Source of the DNA: JAJAZB01 sp964244295
Lineage (GTDB): Bacteria; Bacteroidota; Bacteroidia; Cytophagales; Spirosomataceae
Assembly (NCBI GenBank): GCA_964244295.1
Contig: CAXTIG010000021.1
Span: forward strand, 1-64,000
Reading direction: 5' to 3'
Length of the DNA: 64,000 nt
The notes beneath the pieces are model-generated. The model saw only the letters and a list, made by a program, of their open reading frames with translations, did not search any database and was not told where the DNA came from. Both the position numbers and the translations under genes were made by a program. Below, piece by piece: positions 8,476 through 16,684 of the stretch (its first letter is position 1; each line of letters begins with the position of its first letter).

Positions 8476-8781
8476 TTACTTGATTTCACGGGTGATAATT
8501 TCGGCTTCAAACGGACGGTTGTACACAAAAAATTCAATCCATTTTTTGACGATGTCTTCCTGGAAATGACGAACCAGGGTTTTGAAATACCTCAACTCCT
8601 TTCCCGCCAACGGACGCTTGCCTTTCACGTCCGTAATTCTGATCTCAACGATTTCACCGTTTCGGATGATGAGTTCGGCTTTGCTTTCGCGCCCCTAGTA
8701 ACGACCGTGTACGTGGATTGGCTCGTGCCCATTCGAGTAAAAAAGCACGACAAGTCCAAAGTATTCGTACAACTTGGGCAT
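8476..8781 (-). pseudogene. DUF4160 gene with in-frame stop at codon 29
   Basis: The minus-strand reading frame starts MPKLYEYFGLVVLFYS, continues through the family motif HEPIHVHGRY, meets TAG (8695-8697), and then continues in the same frame as GRESKAELIIRNGEIVEI to TAA at 8476-8478. The intact family normally reads HVHxRYQGRE-like at this point, so a CAG-to-TAG change (Gln29 stop) is the simplest explanation. The total of 102 codons equals the usual family length. A sequencing error or stop read-through cannot be excluded. DUF2442 follows directly. Confidence 0.85.
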
Positions 8782-8825
8782 AAAATAGGCACGGATTGAC
8801 CGTCAAATATACGGCGTACCTCGGG

Positions 8826-9047
8826 TTACTTTTTCCCGCATTCCCCCTCACTCACCACGGTAATTCCCACCGCCGCCGCTTCGCAGGCGTTGCCGTAGGT
8901 TTTGCCGTTGCAGCCGCAGACCGGCAGGTAAACCTGGGCGCAGGCCACGCCCGAATTAGGCTTTTCCTGACAATCGGGGTTTGTGGAATCGTTGGTGCTG
9001 CAAGCGGTCAGGGCCAGCAGACTGGCGAATAAAATCAGGCTTTTCAT
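8826..9047 (-). CDS. Kazal-type protease-inhibitor lipoprotein 1
   Basis: A 73-residue lipoprotein. The signal peptide ends in LTACS. The mature part is one Kazal domain with six cysteines in the family pattern (C-x7-C-x6-C-G-C-x6-Y-x3-C-x-A ... GEC). Kazal domains inhibit serine proteases. The protein is presumably anchored to the outer or inner membrane facing outward. It lies six bases downstream of a paralogue. Confidence 0.88.
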   Translation of the reverse strand: MKSLILFASLLALTACSTNDSTNPDCQEKPNSGVACAQVYLPVCGCNGKTYGNACEAAAVGITVVSEGECGKK

Positions 9048-9052
9048 GGCGT

Positions 9053-9262
9053 TTATTTTTTACATTCTCCGGGCGTGTACCGGGTGATGCCGTACGATTC
9101 GGCGATGCAGTCGTTGTCGTAGGTTTTCCCGTTGCAGCCGCAGACGGGTTTCAGGATTTCGTAGCAGCGCCGAAGTTTCGGTTGGACCAGTTCTTGGCAG
9201 TCAGATTGGTCTTTTTTACAACCTACCGACGCCAGTAGCAGTAAAAAACGCAGTGCTTTCAT
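9053..9262 (-). CDS. Kazal-type protease-inhibitor lipoprotein 2
   Basis: A 69-residue paralogue of the adjacent gene with a short lipoprotein signal (LLASVGCKK) and a single Kazal domain (PVCGCNGKTYDNDCIAESYGI ... GEC in outline). The reactive-loop residues differ from copy 1 (ILKPVCG versus YLPVCG), so target specificity may differ. The pair arose by tandem duplication and is probably co-transcribed. Confidence 0.88.
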   Translation of the reverse strand: MKALRFLLLLASVGCKKDQSDCQELVQPKLRRCYEILKPVCGCNGKTYDNDCIAESYGITRYTPGECKK

Positions 9263-9315
9263 GGTAAATTTTCGGACAAGACCCCGGAACGACGTTCAGG
9301 GTTGAAAACGCTCCG

Positions 9316-11622
9316 CTATTTTTTCTGAGTCAACACCACCTCCTCTCCCTTCCCAAACTCCTTCGTAAAAACCGCGCCACTCCCCGCCTGCCCGTTCACG
9401 CGGAACGATTCCCCCAACCCATGCGCCAGCTTCAGCGGCCCGCCGGCGAGGCTTTTCACCCGAATCTCACTCGTTTTTCCGCCCGAAATTTTTGCCGAAA
9501 CCAAAAACGCGCCTTCCGCCCGGAGGTTTTCAAAACTGGCTTCTTTCCAATCCCGGTGAATAACGGGCAGCACGTGCAGCACCTCGCCGCGTTGCTGCAT
9601 GAGCAACTCGCACACCGCACTGAGCGCCCCGAAGCCCGCGTCCATCTGCATGATTTCGCGGTTGGGGCGGCCGGCGGGGGCTTTGGCCCAGCCCGCGTCG
9701 GCGATGGTCGAGGTGCCGGAAAAGGCGGCGTTGTGGAGCGTGCCGCGCCCTTCGTTGGTGTACACGCGTTTCCAGAAATGCAGCCATTCCACGGCGGCTT
9801 CGGGCTGGTCCACCCGGCTCCAAAGCGTCGAGGCCCAGGGCACGCACCAGCCCGACCAGGCCCCCGGCCCCCGGTACATCCAGGCCCGCATACTCGTGTT
9901 GACCACGTCGCGGTGGGCCGGGTCTTTCGGGTCGACGGTGCAAAACGGATAAATCGCCGCCAGGTGCGAGTGGTGTCGGTGGCTACCGAACAGGTCTTTC
10001 CCTTCCCACAACCCAATCCGCTTACCGCCCTGGGTGTAGCCGCCTTCCTGAAAATAATTGCCGTCCACGAGCGTGTAAGCGGGCAAACGGGCGTCCACGT
10101 CGGCCCAACGCGGGTCAAGGGGTTTGCCCAGTGCTTTCGCCGCAGCGGGCATCAGCCGGGCGATGGCGTGGAGGGCGGCGAGTTGAAAGGAGGCATCGCG
10201 GCCCCAGGCCTGCATCGTGCTGCCGCCGTACTCGGGGCTGACCGAGATGGGCAGGCTCCAGCGTTTCCGGCCCGGATTTACTGCGTCGTCCACTTCCTCG
10301 AGCATGGCGAAGTAGCCCTCGAAAGCCCCTTCCAGCAGCGGCCAGGCGGTTTTTTCGAGCATGGTTCGGTCCATCGTGTAGCGGTAGTGCTGCCAGGCGA
10401 GGTAGGCCATCCAGGCCGTGCAGGCGTGGTCGATGGTGCCCGTCCAGAAATTGCCGACCACGTGGCAGCGGTCGTCCACGGCGTGGGGGAGGAGCAAGGC
10501 ACCTTTTCGACCAAAAAACGCCTCGCCGTTTTTCTTCAGTTCGGGCATCCAGCCCGCCATCATACTCCAGAGTGGGGCCAGGTGTTCGGCGCGGTTGGAG
10601 GGCAGCGCCGGGCCGTAAATCATCTGGATGTTGATGTTGAAGTGGTAATCGTTGCTCCAGGGCGGGAGTTGATACTCTTCGTTGAACGGCCCTTGCAAGG
10701 CCGCCGCCACGCCCTGCGGCGGGGTGACGCAGGCTTGTTTGTACAGACCGTAGTCCACGATTTCCTGAAGAACGGGGTCGGGCAGGCGGATGCGGGGGAC
10801 GGTAGCCCAGTAATCAGCCCACCAGTCCGCCGCGAATTTTTGGCGGGTTAGCAAATCGACCTCCTGAAACTTCCTGACCAGTTCGTCCGTCGCGCGGGCG
10901 CTCAACTCACTCGCGAAAAGCAAGGTTCCGTTGCCCAAGCTGCGGTACCCGATGGCGAGGGGGTCGTCGTCGGGCAGGCGTTGGGAAAATCCGGTCACGC
11001 CTGCTTTTTCGAATCGAACCGGTTCCTTCACCCCGACTTTTTCCAAAGCTCCCTTCACGCTTTCCCAACTCGGTATCAACTTCTGAACTGTTTTCCCGCG
11101 CAACGCGGCGGGTAATTGTACCCAAGCCAGTTCTTCGCTCACGGCTTGGCGAAGCACCAATTTTTCCTCTTTCCCGGATATATTTTTCGTGAAAACTGCC
11201 ACCGTCCCTGTCGCCAGTTCCAGCACGGCGCGTTGCAAAGTCCAGCCACCGGGCAGCTTTATTTCCAAGCGCCCGCCCCCGATTTGCTGGGGTCGGCCGA
11301 GCGTAGGCGCGCCCGTTTTTTCAGGCACGGCAAAGGCCGCTTTGATGCCTGCCTCGTCGCCTGCCTGGAGCATTCGTTTCACGTCTTGAAACGTGGTGCG
11401 GGTGGAAAATTCGTTGCCGCCCCGGTGGTCCCAGAACCCGGCGCGGCCAATCGTGATTTTTAGCGTCTGGCCTTCGCCCCAAATCATCAGGCCCTGGGTG
11501 CCGTTGCCGAGCAGTACCCCGGCGTGGGGACGGAGGATGGGGAACGTCCAGGTGAGCGGGGCGGGTTGAGCGAGGGCGAGCGAGGCGTAGAAAAGGAGGA
11601 ATGCAGTGAGGCGAAAGTTCAT
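9316..11622 (-). CDS. Secreted GH95-like glycoside hydrolase
   Basis: A 768-residue secreted enzyme with a signal peptide (LLFYASLALAQ). It has the glycoside hydrolase family 95 layout: an N-terminal beta domain (LLGNGTQGLMIWGEG), an (alpha/alpha)6 catalytic barrel with SNDYHFNINIQM and the HRHHSHLAAIYP motif near residue 560, and a C-terminal beta domain. GH95 members are alpha-L-fucosidases or alpha-L-galactosidases acting on plant and host glycans; the exact substrate here is not known. The frame stays open upstream into the toxin relic at 11672-11961, but this is accidental. The start at 11622 is set by the signal peptide. Confidence 0.82.
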   Translation of the reverse strand: MNFRLTAFLLFYASLALAQPAPLTWTFPILRPHAGVLLGNGTQGLMIWGEGQTLKITIGRAGFWDHRGGNEFSTRTTFQDVKRMLQAGDEAGIKAAFAVPEKTGAPTLGRPQQIGGGRLEIKLPGGWTLQRAVLELATGTVAVFTKNISGKEEKLVLRQAVSEELAWVQLPAALRGKTVQKLIPSWESVKGALEKVGVKEPVRFEKAGVTGFSQRLPDDDPLAIGYRSLGNGTLLFASELSARATDELVRKFQEVDLLTRQKFAADWWADYWATVPRIRLPDPVLQEIVDYGLYKQACVTPPQGVAAALQGPFNEEYQLPPWSNDYHFNINIQMIYGPALPSNRAEHLAPLWSMMAGWMPELKKNGEAFFGRKGALLLPHAVDDRCHVVGNFWTGTIDHACTAWMAYLAWQHYRYTMDRTMLEKTAWPLLEGAFEGYFAMLEEVDDAVNPGRKRWSLPISVSPEYGGSTMQAWGRDASFQLAALHAIARLMPAAAKALGKPLDPRWADVDARLPAYTLVDGNYFQEGGYTQGGKRIGLWEGKDLFGSHRHHSHLAAIYPFCTVDPKDPAHRDVVNTSMRAWMYRGPGAWSGWCVPWASTLWSRVDQPEAAVEWLHFWKRVYTNEGRGTLHNAAFSGTSTIADAGWAKAPAGRPNREIMQMDAGFGALSAVCELLMQQRGEVLHVLPVIHRDWKEASFENLRAEGAFLVSAKISGGKTSEIRVKSLAGGPLKLAHGLGESFRVNGQAGSGAVFTKEFGKGEEVVLTQKK

Positions 11623-11671
11623 GGGGTTCGGAGATGTTGGGCGTAAAAAAACGCGGCAGGCGGGCCACGTT

Positions 11672-11961
11672 TTACAGGTCTTCGGGGTTGCGGGAACTGT
11701 GAAAAACTTTCTGAACCAAGACCAGGTCTTCGTCCAGAAGTTCGTACAGGATGCGATATGCGGAGAGATGATTTCCCTCAGTGTATCTTCCTGGAATTCA
11801 GGCACGACCCGACCGACCCGAGGAAATTTTTCCAGCAAATCGGTTTTCGCGTACAGCATTTCAACGAGTTTGGCCGCACGAATTGGTGACTTCTGAGCCA
11901 GGTACTCCGCGAGCTTCTCAACGTGGTCGGAAGCATCATCCGACCAGACTACTGTAGCCAT
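11672..11961 (-). pseudogene. ParE/RelE-type toxin gene, frameshifted
   Basis: The first 69 or so codons encode a ParE-like toxin (WSDDASDHVEKLAEYLAQKS ... REIISP). At about 11760 one base is missing. In the next frame the family C terminus resumes as RILYELLDEDLVLVQKVFHS and ends with RNPEDL-stop at 11672-11674. The element is 290 bases, one short of 97 codons. Restoring a single G on the plus strand (C in the gene) would recover the expected SPPYRILY. The start overlaps the antitoxin gene by 13 bases. A sequencing error is the main alternative. Confidence 0.85.
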
Positions 11962-12128
11962 TTTTTGAGTCGCTCTTTTACCTCGGCATGGGTGCGAAAA
12001 CGCCCGTCGCGGTATTGCTGACGCCCCTTCTCGATGGCATCCAGCATGATGAGGCGGTCGATTAAGTCATCGAGTTGAAACGGCTCCGGCAACTTTTCCA
12101 GCGCCTGAGTCACCTGTTCTTTCGTCAT
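11949..12128 (-). CDS. Antitoxin of the ParE-type module
   Basis: A 59-residue protein starting MTKEQVTQALEKLPEPF, followed by a charged amphipathic helix (LIDRLIMLDAIEKGRQQYRDG) and ending RLKKWLQ. This is the usual form of small antitoxins that precede ParE toxins in Bacteroidota: an N-terminal part that dimerises or binds DNA and a C-terminal toxin-wrapping helix. The gene is open although the overlapping toxin gene is frameshifted. Confidence 0.75.
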   Translation of the reverse strand: MTKEQVTQALEKLPEPFQLDDLIDRLIMLDAIEKGRQQYRDGRFRTHAEVKERLKKWLQ

Positions 12129-12179
12129 GAGCGTCTTGGTTTACGCTTTAAAACTACGAAAAAAAAGGACGAATTGCCG

Positions 12180-12314
12180 TCAGGGATTCAGCACCAACCG
12201 CCCCGTCGCTACTCGCTCCACGTCGGCCCGGTTCATCAGTTCAGGACAGGCTTCGCCCTTCGCAAATAAGTCCGCCTGGTTGGCGTAGTGTGGGCTGGCG
12301 GGGTTTCCCGACTG
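12180..12314 (-). pseudogene. 3' relic of a penicillin-acylase (S45) family gene
   Basis: The minus frame ending at TGA 12180-12182 reads QSGNPASPHYANQADLFA, then about 20 more residues (...LMNRADVERVATG) before the stop. SGNPxSPHYxxQ is the conserved C-terminal motif of penicillin acylase/peptidase S45 proteins. No other part of the roughly 800-residue family is found upstream; the frame loses similarity before 12314. It is therefore an isolated 44-codon gene tail left by a deletion. Confidence 0.65.
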
Positions 12315-12437
12315 GCACTTCAGTGAGCAAGGTTTTAGTCATGGCAACCCTCGTTTGGTTTACCCGAAAATAGAAAAATTCCTCTAAACAACCCGCCTAT
12401 CAAAATTCCAGGAACAAATGGACGAAAACGAGCACGA

Positions 12438-12457
12438 AGCGGGTAAATTTACCCGCT
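12438..12457. promoter_or_regulatory. Perfect 20-bp palindrome upstream of the ThuA fusion gene
   Basis: AGCGGGTAAA is followed directly by its reverse complement TTTACCCGCT, 61 bases before the start codon. It contains TAAATTTA, close to the TAnnTTTG -7 box. It could be an operator overlapping the promoter; this is inference. Confidence 0.4.
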
Positions 12458-12517
12458 TTTTCCTTTTCCGGAAAAACCCCTCCGTGGGTCGTCTAACCAA
12501 TTCAAACCTTGCTACCT

Positions 12518-15500
12518 ATGAACTGCATTGCTCCGTTGAAACGCCTGCTGGCCCTCGGCCTGCTCAGTTTCACGGCCCTGGCCCCTGCCGCCGCCCAAAC
12601 GCCCGAAAACCCCCTGAAGGGCCAGCGGGTGCTGGTTTTTTCGAAAACCAAAGGATTCCGCCACGCCTCGATTCCGGTCGGGAAAGCCGCGATCATGGCC
12701 CTGGGCAAAAAGTATGAGTTTGCCGTGGACACGACCGAAAACGCCGCGCTGTTCACCGAAGACAATCTTAAAAAATACAAGACCGTCATTTTCCTCAGCA
12801 CTACCGGCGATGTGCTCAACACCCAGCAACAGGTTGATTTTGAGCGGTACATCCAGGCGGGCGGGTCGTACGCGGGCATCCACGCCGCGACCGACACCGA
12901 ATACGGCTGGCCCTGGTACAACAAATTGGCCGGGGGGCAATTCCTCAGCCATCCCGGCAACCCGAACGTGCGCAAGGGCCAGGTGACGGTGCGCGACAAG
13001 GCCCACCCCGCCACGCAGGGGATGCCGGATGCCTTCGAGAAGACCGATGAATTTTACGATTTCAAGAACTTCAACCCCGACGTCAAAGTCCTGATGACCA
13101 TCGACGAGGCCTCGTACGGCGATTCCAAAATGAACGCCGGGGCCAACCACCCGATGGTCTGGTACCACGAGTACGACGGCGGGCGGGTGTTTTACACCGC
13201 CTTCGGCCACACCGACGAGACGTTCATGGAGCCGCTGTTTCTCCAGCACTTCTGGGGCGGACTGCGCTGGGCCGCCGGGGCACTGGGCAAACTGGACTAC
13301 AAAAAAGCCCGCTCCGAGCGCGCACCGGAAGAAAATCGCTTCAGCCGGGAAATTCTCGATGAAAAACTCTGGGAACCCACCGAACTGGTGGTGCTCGACG
13401 ACCAGCGCGTAATCTACACCCAGCGCCACGGTGAGGTGCGGGTGTTCAACCCCAACGCGAAGGGGAAAAAAGTAAAAACCATCGCTCAGGTGCCGGTATA
13501 CGACAAATCGGAGTACGGCCTGATGGGCGTCAACGTGGACCCGAAGTTTAACGAAAACCACCACGTGTACCTCTACTACTCGCCCGACGCGGCCAAGTGG
13601 GGGGCCGACACCGCCCAGCACCTGTCGCGTTTCACCTACGACGTGGCGAAGGACACCCTGCTGATGGAAACCGAGCAGGTACTGCTACGCGTGCCCGTGA
13701 AACGCGGCGGGCGCTGCTGCCACACGGGCGGCTCCATCGCCTGGGACAAGGCCGGGAACCTCTACCTCTCGACCGGCGACGACACCGACCCCTTCGCTTC
13801 CGACGGCTACTCACCGAGCGACGAGCGGGCGGGCCGCGAAGGCTGGGACGCGCAGATGACTTCCTCGAACACGAATGATTTACGGGGAAAAATCCTGCGC
13901 ATCAAACCCACCGCCAGCGGCTACGATATTCCCGACGGCAACCTCTTTCCGAAGGGCACGGCAACGGCCCGCCCCGAAATCTACGTGATGGGCAACCGCA
14001 ACCCCTACCGGATTTCGGTGGACCAGCGCACGGGCTTTTTGTACTGGGGCGAGGTCGGGCCGGACGCCGGGGAAAACAAGGATGGTCGCGGCCCGCGTGG
14101 ACACGACGAGGTGAATCAGGCCCGCAAAGCCGGGTACTACGGCTGGCCGCTGTTCGTGGCCGACAACAAGGCCTACAACCAGTACAGTTTTGAGAAAAAA
14201 GAATCCGGGCCGAAGTACGACGCGGAAAAACCCCTCAACACCTCGCCCCACAACACGGGTCTGAAAGAATTGCCCGCCGCCAACAAGGCCTTCGTGTACT
14301 ACCCCTATCTCGACTCGCGCGAGTTCGGGGAAATCGTGGGCAAGGGCGGACGCAACGCGATGGGCGGGCCGGTGTATTATTTCGACGATTACGACAAAGA
14401 CTCGAAGGTAAAATTTCCGAAGTACTACGATGGGAAATTCTTCGCCTACGACTGGATGCGCGACTGGATTAACCCGGTGACGATGGCCCCCAACGGCGAT
14501 TTCCTGAGCATGGAGCGCCTGCTGCCCTCCTGGAAATTTTCGCACCCGATGGATATGCAGTTTGCCAAAGATGGCAGTCTGTACGTGCTCGAATACGGCC
14601 CCAACTGGTTTGCCCAGAACGACGAAGCCCGCCTGACCCGCATCACTTACAACGCCGGTAACCGCCCGCCCCTGGCCGTGGCTTCGGTGGACAAACCCGC
14701 CGGGTCGGCCCCGCTGAAGGTGGCCCTTTCGGCCAAAGGCTCGCTCGATTACGACGGCGACGCGCTCAGGTACGAATGGACGGTGGGCAAACAGAAGTTC
14801 AACACCCCCACCGCCGCCTTCACCTTCGCCAAACCGGGCATTTACACCCCGGTTTTAAAAGTAACCGACGCCCTCGGCAACGTAACCACCCAGACCGTGG
14901 AAGTGAAAGTAGGCAACGAGGTACCGAAGGTAGAACTAGCCCTGAAAGGCAATAAAACGTTTTACTTCGACAACCAGCCCGTGGCCTACGAGGTGAAGGT
15001 GAGCGACAAGGAAGACGGCTCGCTGGCGAACAAAAAAATCACAGGCGAAGACGTGTACGTGAACGTGAATTACCTCGAAGGCTTCGACAAAACGCTGCTC
15101 GCCCAGGGCCACCAGATGAACACCAGCTTCGCCACCGGCAAGCGCCTCATCGACCTCAGCGACTGCAAAGCCTGCCATTCGGTCGAGAAAAAATCCATTG
15201 GCCCGGCCTACCGCGAGGTGGCGAAAAAATACAAGGGCGCATTTATGATTGAAGGCAAACTTTCGGACAAAATCATCAAGGGCGGCGGCGGCGTGTGGGG
15301 CGAGCAGGCCATGAGTGCCCACCCGCAGGTGAGCAAGACCGACGCCGCCGAAATGGTGAAGTACATTCTGAGTTTGGCCGACGACAAAAAGGCCAGCCAA
15401 CCCGTGAAAGGCAGCTACGTGACGGCGGCGAAAAGCAAACCCGGCACCTACATTTTCTCGGCCAGCTACACCGACAAGGGCAACGGGGCCATTCCCCCCC

Positions 15501-15949
15501 AAACCGCCCAGCAAACCATCACGCTACGTAGCCCGGTGGTGAAAGCGACGTCGAGCGATGCGGCCAACGCGACGATGAATTACAAACTGCCCACGGGCAG
15601 CGAAGCCGTGGTGGCGCTCGGCAACGGCAGCAACGTCGTATTCAAAGGCATCGATCTGACGGGCATCAGCAGCCTGTCCGTGACGGCTTTTTCGATGAAA
15701 GGCCAGACGGCGGGCGGGAAAATCGAAGTCCGCACGGGGTCGCCAACGGGCAAACTCCTGGGTAGCGCCGAAGTCGAAAACGGCAAGATGGGTGCGGTGA
15801 CCGTACCGCTGGTGTCCGCCGGGCCGGGCCTTCAGGATCTGTTCCTTGTGTTCACCAATGCCGAGGCCAAAGCCGGTCAGGCGCTGTTTGCGGTGGATAC
15901 GGTGACGTTTGAGCCGGGAAGTGGCGGTTCATCGAGCGGAGGAAAATAG
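12518..15949 (+). CDS. ThuA - sugar dehydrogenase - PKD - cytochrome c - CBM fusion protein
   Basis: A 1143-residue secreted multidomain protein. The signal peptide is residues 1-27. A ThuA/trehalose-utilisation type domain (about 35-260; VLVFSKTKGFRHASI, GIHAATDTEYGW) is followed by a soluble glucose/sorbosone-dehydrogenase beta-propeller (about 285-720; CCHTGGSIAWD, YVMGNRNPYRI, EVGPDAGENK). A PKD domain (about 725-805) and a class I cytochrome c domain with one CxxCH haem site (Cys883-Lys-Ala-Cys886-His887) come next. A C-terminal carbohydrate-binding-type beta-sandwich (about 1005-1143) ends the protein. The layout implies periplasmic sugar oxidation passing electrons to haem. It is a common Cytophagales architecture; the substrate is unknown. 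Confidence 0.88.
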   Translation: MNCIAPLKRLLALGLLSFTALAPAAAQTPENPLKGQRVLVFSKTKGFRHASIPVGKAAIMALGKKYEFAVDTTENAALFTEDNLKKYKTVIFLSTTGDVLNTQQQVDFERYIQAGGSYAGIHAATDTEYGWPWYNKLAGGQFLSHPGNPNVRKGQVTVRDKAHPATQGMPDAFEKTDEFYDFKNFNPDVKVLMTIDEASYGDSKMNAGANHPMVWYHEYDGGRVFYTAFGHTDETFMEPLFLQHFWGGLRWAAGALGKLDYKKARSERAPEENRFSREILDEKLWEPTELVVLDDQRVIYTQRHGEVRVFNPNAKGKKVKTIAQVPVYDKSEYGLMGVNVDPKFNENHHVYLYYSPDAAKWGADTAQHLSRFTYDVAKDTLLMETEQVLLRVPVKRGGRCCHTGGSIAWDKAGNLYLSTGDDTDPFASDGYSPSDERAGREGWDAQMTSSNTNDLRGKILRIKPTASGYDIPDGNLFPKGTATARPEIYVMGNRNPYRISVDQRTGFLYWGEVGPDAGENKDGRGPRGHDEVNQARKAGYYGWPLFVADNKAYNQYSFEKKESGPKYDAEKPLNTSPHNTGLKELPAANKAFVYYPYLDSREFGEIVGKGGRNAMGGPVYYFDDYDKDSKVKFPKYYDGKFFAYDWMRDWINPVTMAPNGDFLSMERLLPSWKFSHPMDMQFAKDGSLYVLEYGPNWFAQNDEARLTRITYNAGNRPPLAVASVDKPAGSAPLKVALSAKGSLDYDGDALRYEWTVGKQKFNTPTAAFTFAKPGIYTPVLKVTDALGNVTTQTVEVKVGNEVPKVELALKGNKTFYFDNQPVAYEVKVSDKEDGSLANKKITGEDVYVNVNYLEGFDKTLLAQGHQMNTSFATGKRLIDLSDCKACHSVEKKSIGPAYREVAKKYKGAFMIEGKLSDKIIKGGGGVWGEQAMSAHPQVSKTDAAEMVKYILSLADDKKASQPVKGSYVTAAKSKPGTYIFSASYTDKGNGAIPPQTAQQTITLRSPVVKATSSDAANATMNYKLPTGSEAVVALGNGSNVVFKGIDLTGISSLSVTAFSMKGQTAGGKIEVRTGSPTGKLLGSAEVENGKMGAVTVPLVSAGPGLQDLFLVFTNAEAKAGQALFAVDTVTFEPGSGGSSSGGK

Positions 15950-15964
15950 CATTGGTTTTTCTAT

Positions 15965-16058
15965 CGCGGGGGTCACCCTGAGCGGAGTCGAAGGGTGTGC
16001 GGCTGGTCAGCGTCGGCCCACCGCACATCCTTCGACTCCGCTCAGGGTGACCCCCGCG
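15965..16058. repeat. 38-bp-arm palindrome, family A copy 2
   Basis: Left arm 15965-16002, right arm 16021-16058, loop 16003-16020. The arms are perfect complements. The 18-base loop differs from that of copy 1 (518-535) at a single base, although the two copies are 15 kb apart. Confidence 0.9.
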
Positions 16059-16103
16059 TTTATTGTTTTTTGACAAATCACTCACTCATCCAAAATCTAA
16101 CCA

Positions 16104-16508
16104 ATGGACTTCCTCGGCTTTCCCGCCCTGTTCTGGGCCAAACTCTTCGCCTCGGCCCTGACGGGCATTCTCTTCACCCAGTCGGGCCTCGACAAGGTTT
16201 TTGATTACAAAGGCAACCTCAATTACTTCCGCGAGCACTTCAAAGCCTCGCCGCTGGCCCCGACGGTCGGGTTGCTGATGCCGGTAATCACGGTACTCGA
16301 AACCGCCGCCGGGCTGACTTCGCTGGTGGGCATTTTCTTGCTTTTTTCTGGAAATCAGACCGTTGCGTTTGCGGGCTTGTGGCTGGGGATGCTGGCGCTG
16401 CTTTGCTTATTTTTCGGGCAACGAGTGGGCAAAGACTACGCCGGAGCGGCGGCGCTGGTGCCTTATTTCGTGGCGATTGGGGGCGGGGTGGCGCTGTACA
16501 TTTTTTGA
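16104..16508 (+). CDS. DoxX family membrane protein
   Basis: A 134-residue integral membrane protein with four predicted helices (about 12-30, 52-72, 76-98, 108-132) and the DoxX pattern GxLFxxSGLDKxFD near the first helix. DoxX proteins are small quinone- or thiol-redox-linked membrane proteins of uncertain function. It stands alone between palindrome family A and the S41 protease gene. Confidence 0.85.
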   Translation: MDFLGFPALFWAKLFASALTGILFTQSGLDKVFDYKGNLNYFREHFKASPLAPTVGLLMPVITVLETAAGLTSLVGIFLLFSGNQTVAFAGLWLGMLALLCLFFGQRVGKDYAGAAALVPYFVAIGGGVALYIF

Positions 16509-16684
16509 GTTTCGCTTTGGATGAATAGGGCCTTCACCGACACATTCTCCGCCTTCGTCCCATTTTTTCTTTCTTCAAAAACCAGGGGCAACCTCCGCCC
16601 TTGCGGGCGTGTAGTTTGGGTTAAAATAAGAAGGTTTTTCGGGAAAATTCCGAATCGTTCGACCCCCAAATCCGTTACACTTCC

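Noticed and set aside
9421..10851. Long open frame on the plus strand opposite the GH95-like gene (476 codons)
   Set aside because: It is antisense to a well-supported secreted glycosidase and its translation is Arg/Gly/His-rich without any motif, the usual shadow in GC-rich DNA.
9316..11961. Single 881-residue toxin-glycosidase fusion
   Set aside because: The toxin part is frameshifted before its C-terminal core, and a proper signal peptide for the glycosidase starts at 11622. The continuity is accidental.
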